Source: Glandiceps talaboti
Lineage: Eukaryota > Hemichordata > Enteropneusta > Spengelidae
NCBI RefSeq assembly: GCF_964340395.1
Contig: NC_135553.1
Span: 21,624,949-21,688,948, forward strand
Direction: 5' to 3'
Length of the DNA stretch: 64,000 nucleotides
Shown: one piece after another, positions 63,895 to 64,000 of the stretch
How the letters are laid out: every line of letters starts with the position of its first letter
How positions within the stretch are numbered: position 1 is the first letter of the stretch
Program-made: the position numbers and the translations under genes
The notes under the pieces: generated by a model
The model's database searches: none
The model's input: only the letters and a program-made list of their open reading frames with translations
Told to the model about the DNA's origin: nothing

Positions 63895-64000
63895 CCTTCA
63901 CCAGTCTTATTCCTCCAATGTATCGCAAGATAAGGTTTTCCATCACACATCCGTTTCATGGCAGCTTTAGCTACCTCTTGAATTCCCTTTGACCGCTGTA
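63895..64000 (-). CDS. O-fucosyltransferase-like copy D, exon 1 (3' end only)
   Basis: The window ends inside this exon. The visible 35 codons read QRSKGIQEVAKAAMKRMCDG, then KPYLAIHWRNKTGEG up to a GTAAGA donor, matching copies B and C. The N-terminal part lies beyond the right edge. Confidence 0.75.

Larger units (their letters stand above)
55425..64000. repeat. Segmental duplication, unit D (pairs with 23540-31095)
   Basis: Carries copy D with introns and 3' flank homologous to copy B. Relative to B it has insertions at about 60935-61490 (containing repeat R1) and about 62117-63155 (intron 2), and lacks 28240-28340. Confidence 0.85.

Overview
This is animal nuclear DNA: AT-rich, intron-bearing, packed with tri- to pentanucleotide microsatellites and with decayed retrotransposons and DNA transposons. 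The mix (short TSP1-domain exons, amplified small lineage-specific genes, LINE, BEL/Pao and Crypton-like remnants, foldback elements) suggests a marine invertebrate. The phylum cannot be fixed from the sequence. I saw no rRNA or tRNA gene, no CRISPR array and no prokaryotic operon.

Left part (0-20 kb). A CR1/Jockey-like LINE with its reverse transcriptase core deleted (1.6-3.9 kb) ends in a large TAG/TGG array. A small plus-strand gene follows (5.08-9.72 kb, five coding exons). It encodes a secreted or membrane protein with two thrombospondin type 1 repeats, and its second TSP1 exon was copied together with the following intron. From 9.7 to 15.5 kb I see no gene, only a terminal-inverted-repeat element, a 320-bp foldback element and CAGT/CATA arrays.

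Main content (16-64 kb). A tandem family of minus-strand genes encodes predicted type II membrane glycosyltransferases resembling GDP-fucose protein O-fucosyltransferases. Each has the same four coding exons and the same intron phases (2, 0, 1): a long exon with signal anchor, stem and most of the catalytic domain ending at an HWRNK(T/S)GE motif; two exons of about 47 codons; and a last exon with an FLGxxxSSWT motif. Copy A (16.46-20.44 kb), copy B (25.60-31.10 kb) and copy C (39.08-46.02 kb) look intact. Copy D (57.56 kb to beyond the right edge) is cut by the window end. A 3'-half pseudogene of A lies at 22.42-23.36 kb. Introns and flanks are duplicated too: 23.54-31.1 kb matches 55.42-64.0 kb, and 15.49-17.7 kb matches 21.43-23.5 kb, so the array grew by segmental duplication.

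Between the genes lie reverse-transcriptase fragments (32.4-34.2, 38.5-38.9, 50.5-51.8 kb on plus; 47.0-48.7 and 54.5-55.3 kb on minus), a BEL/Pao gag remnant (49.0-49.7 kb), a Crypton/KIAA1958-like recombinase relic (40.0-41.3 kb), a short LTR element with two 438-bp LTRs that read as identical (52.93-54.48 kb), a hAT-like miniature element with a target duplication (20.9-21.4 kb) and a 750-bp element with about 80-bp terminal inverted repeats (36.95-37.70 kb).
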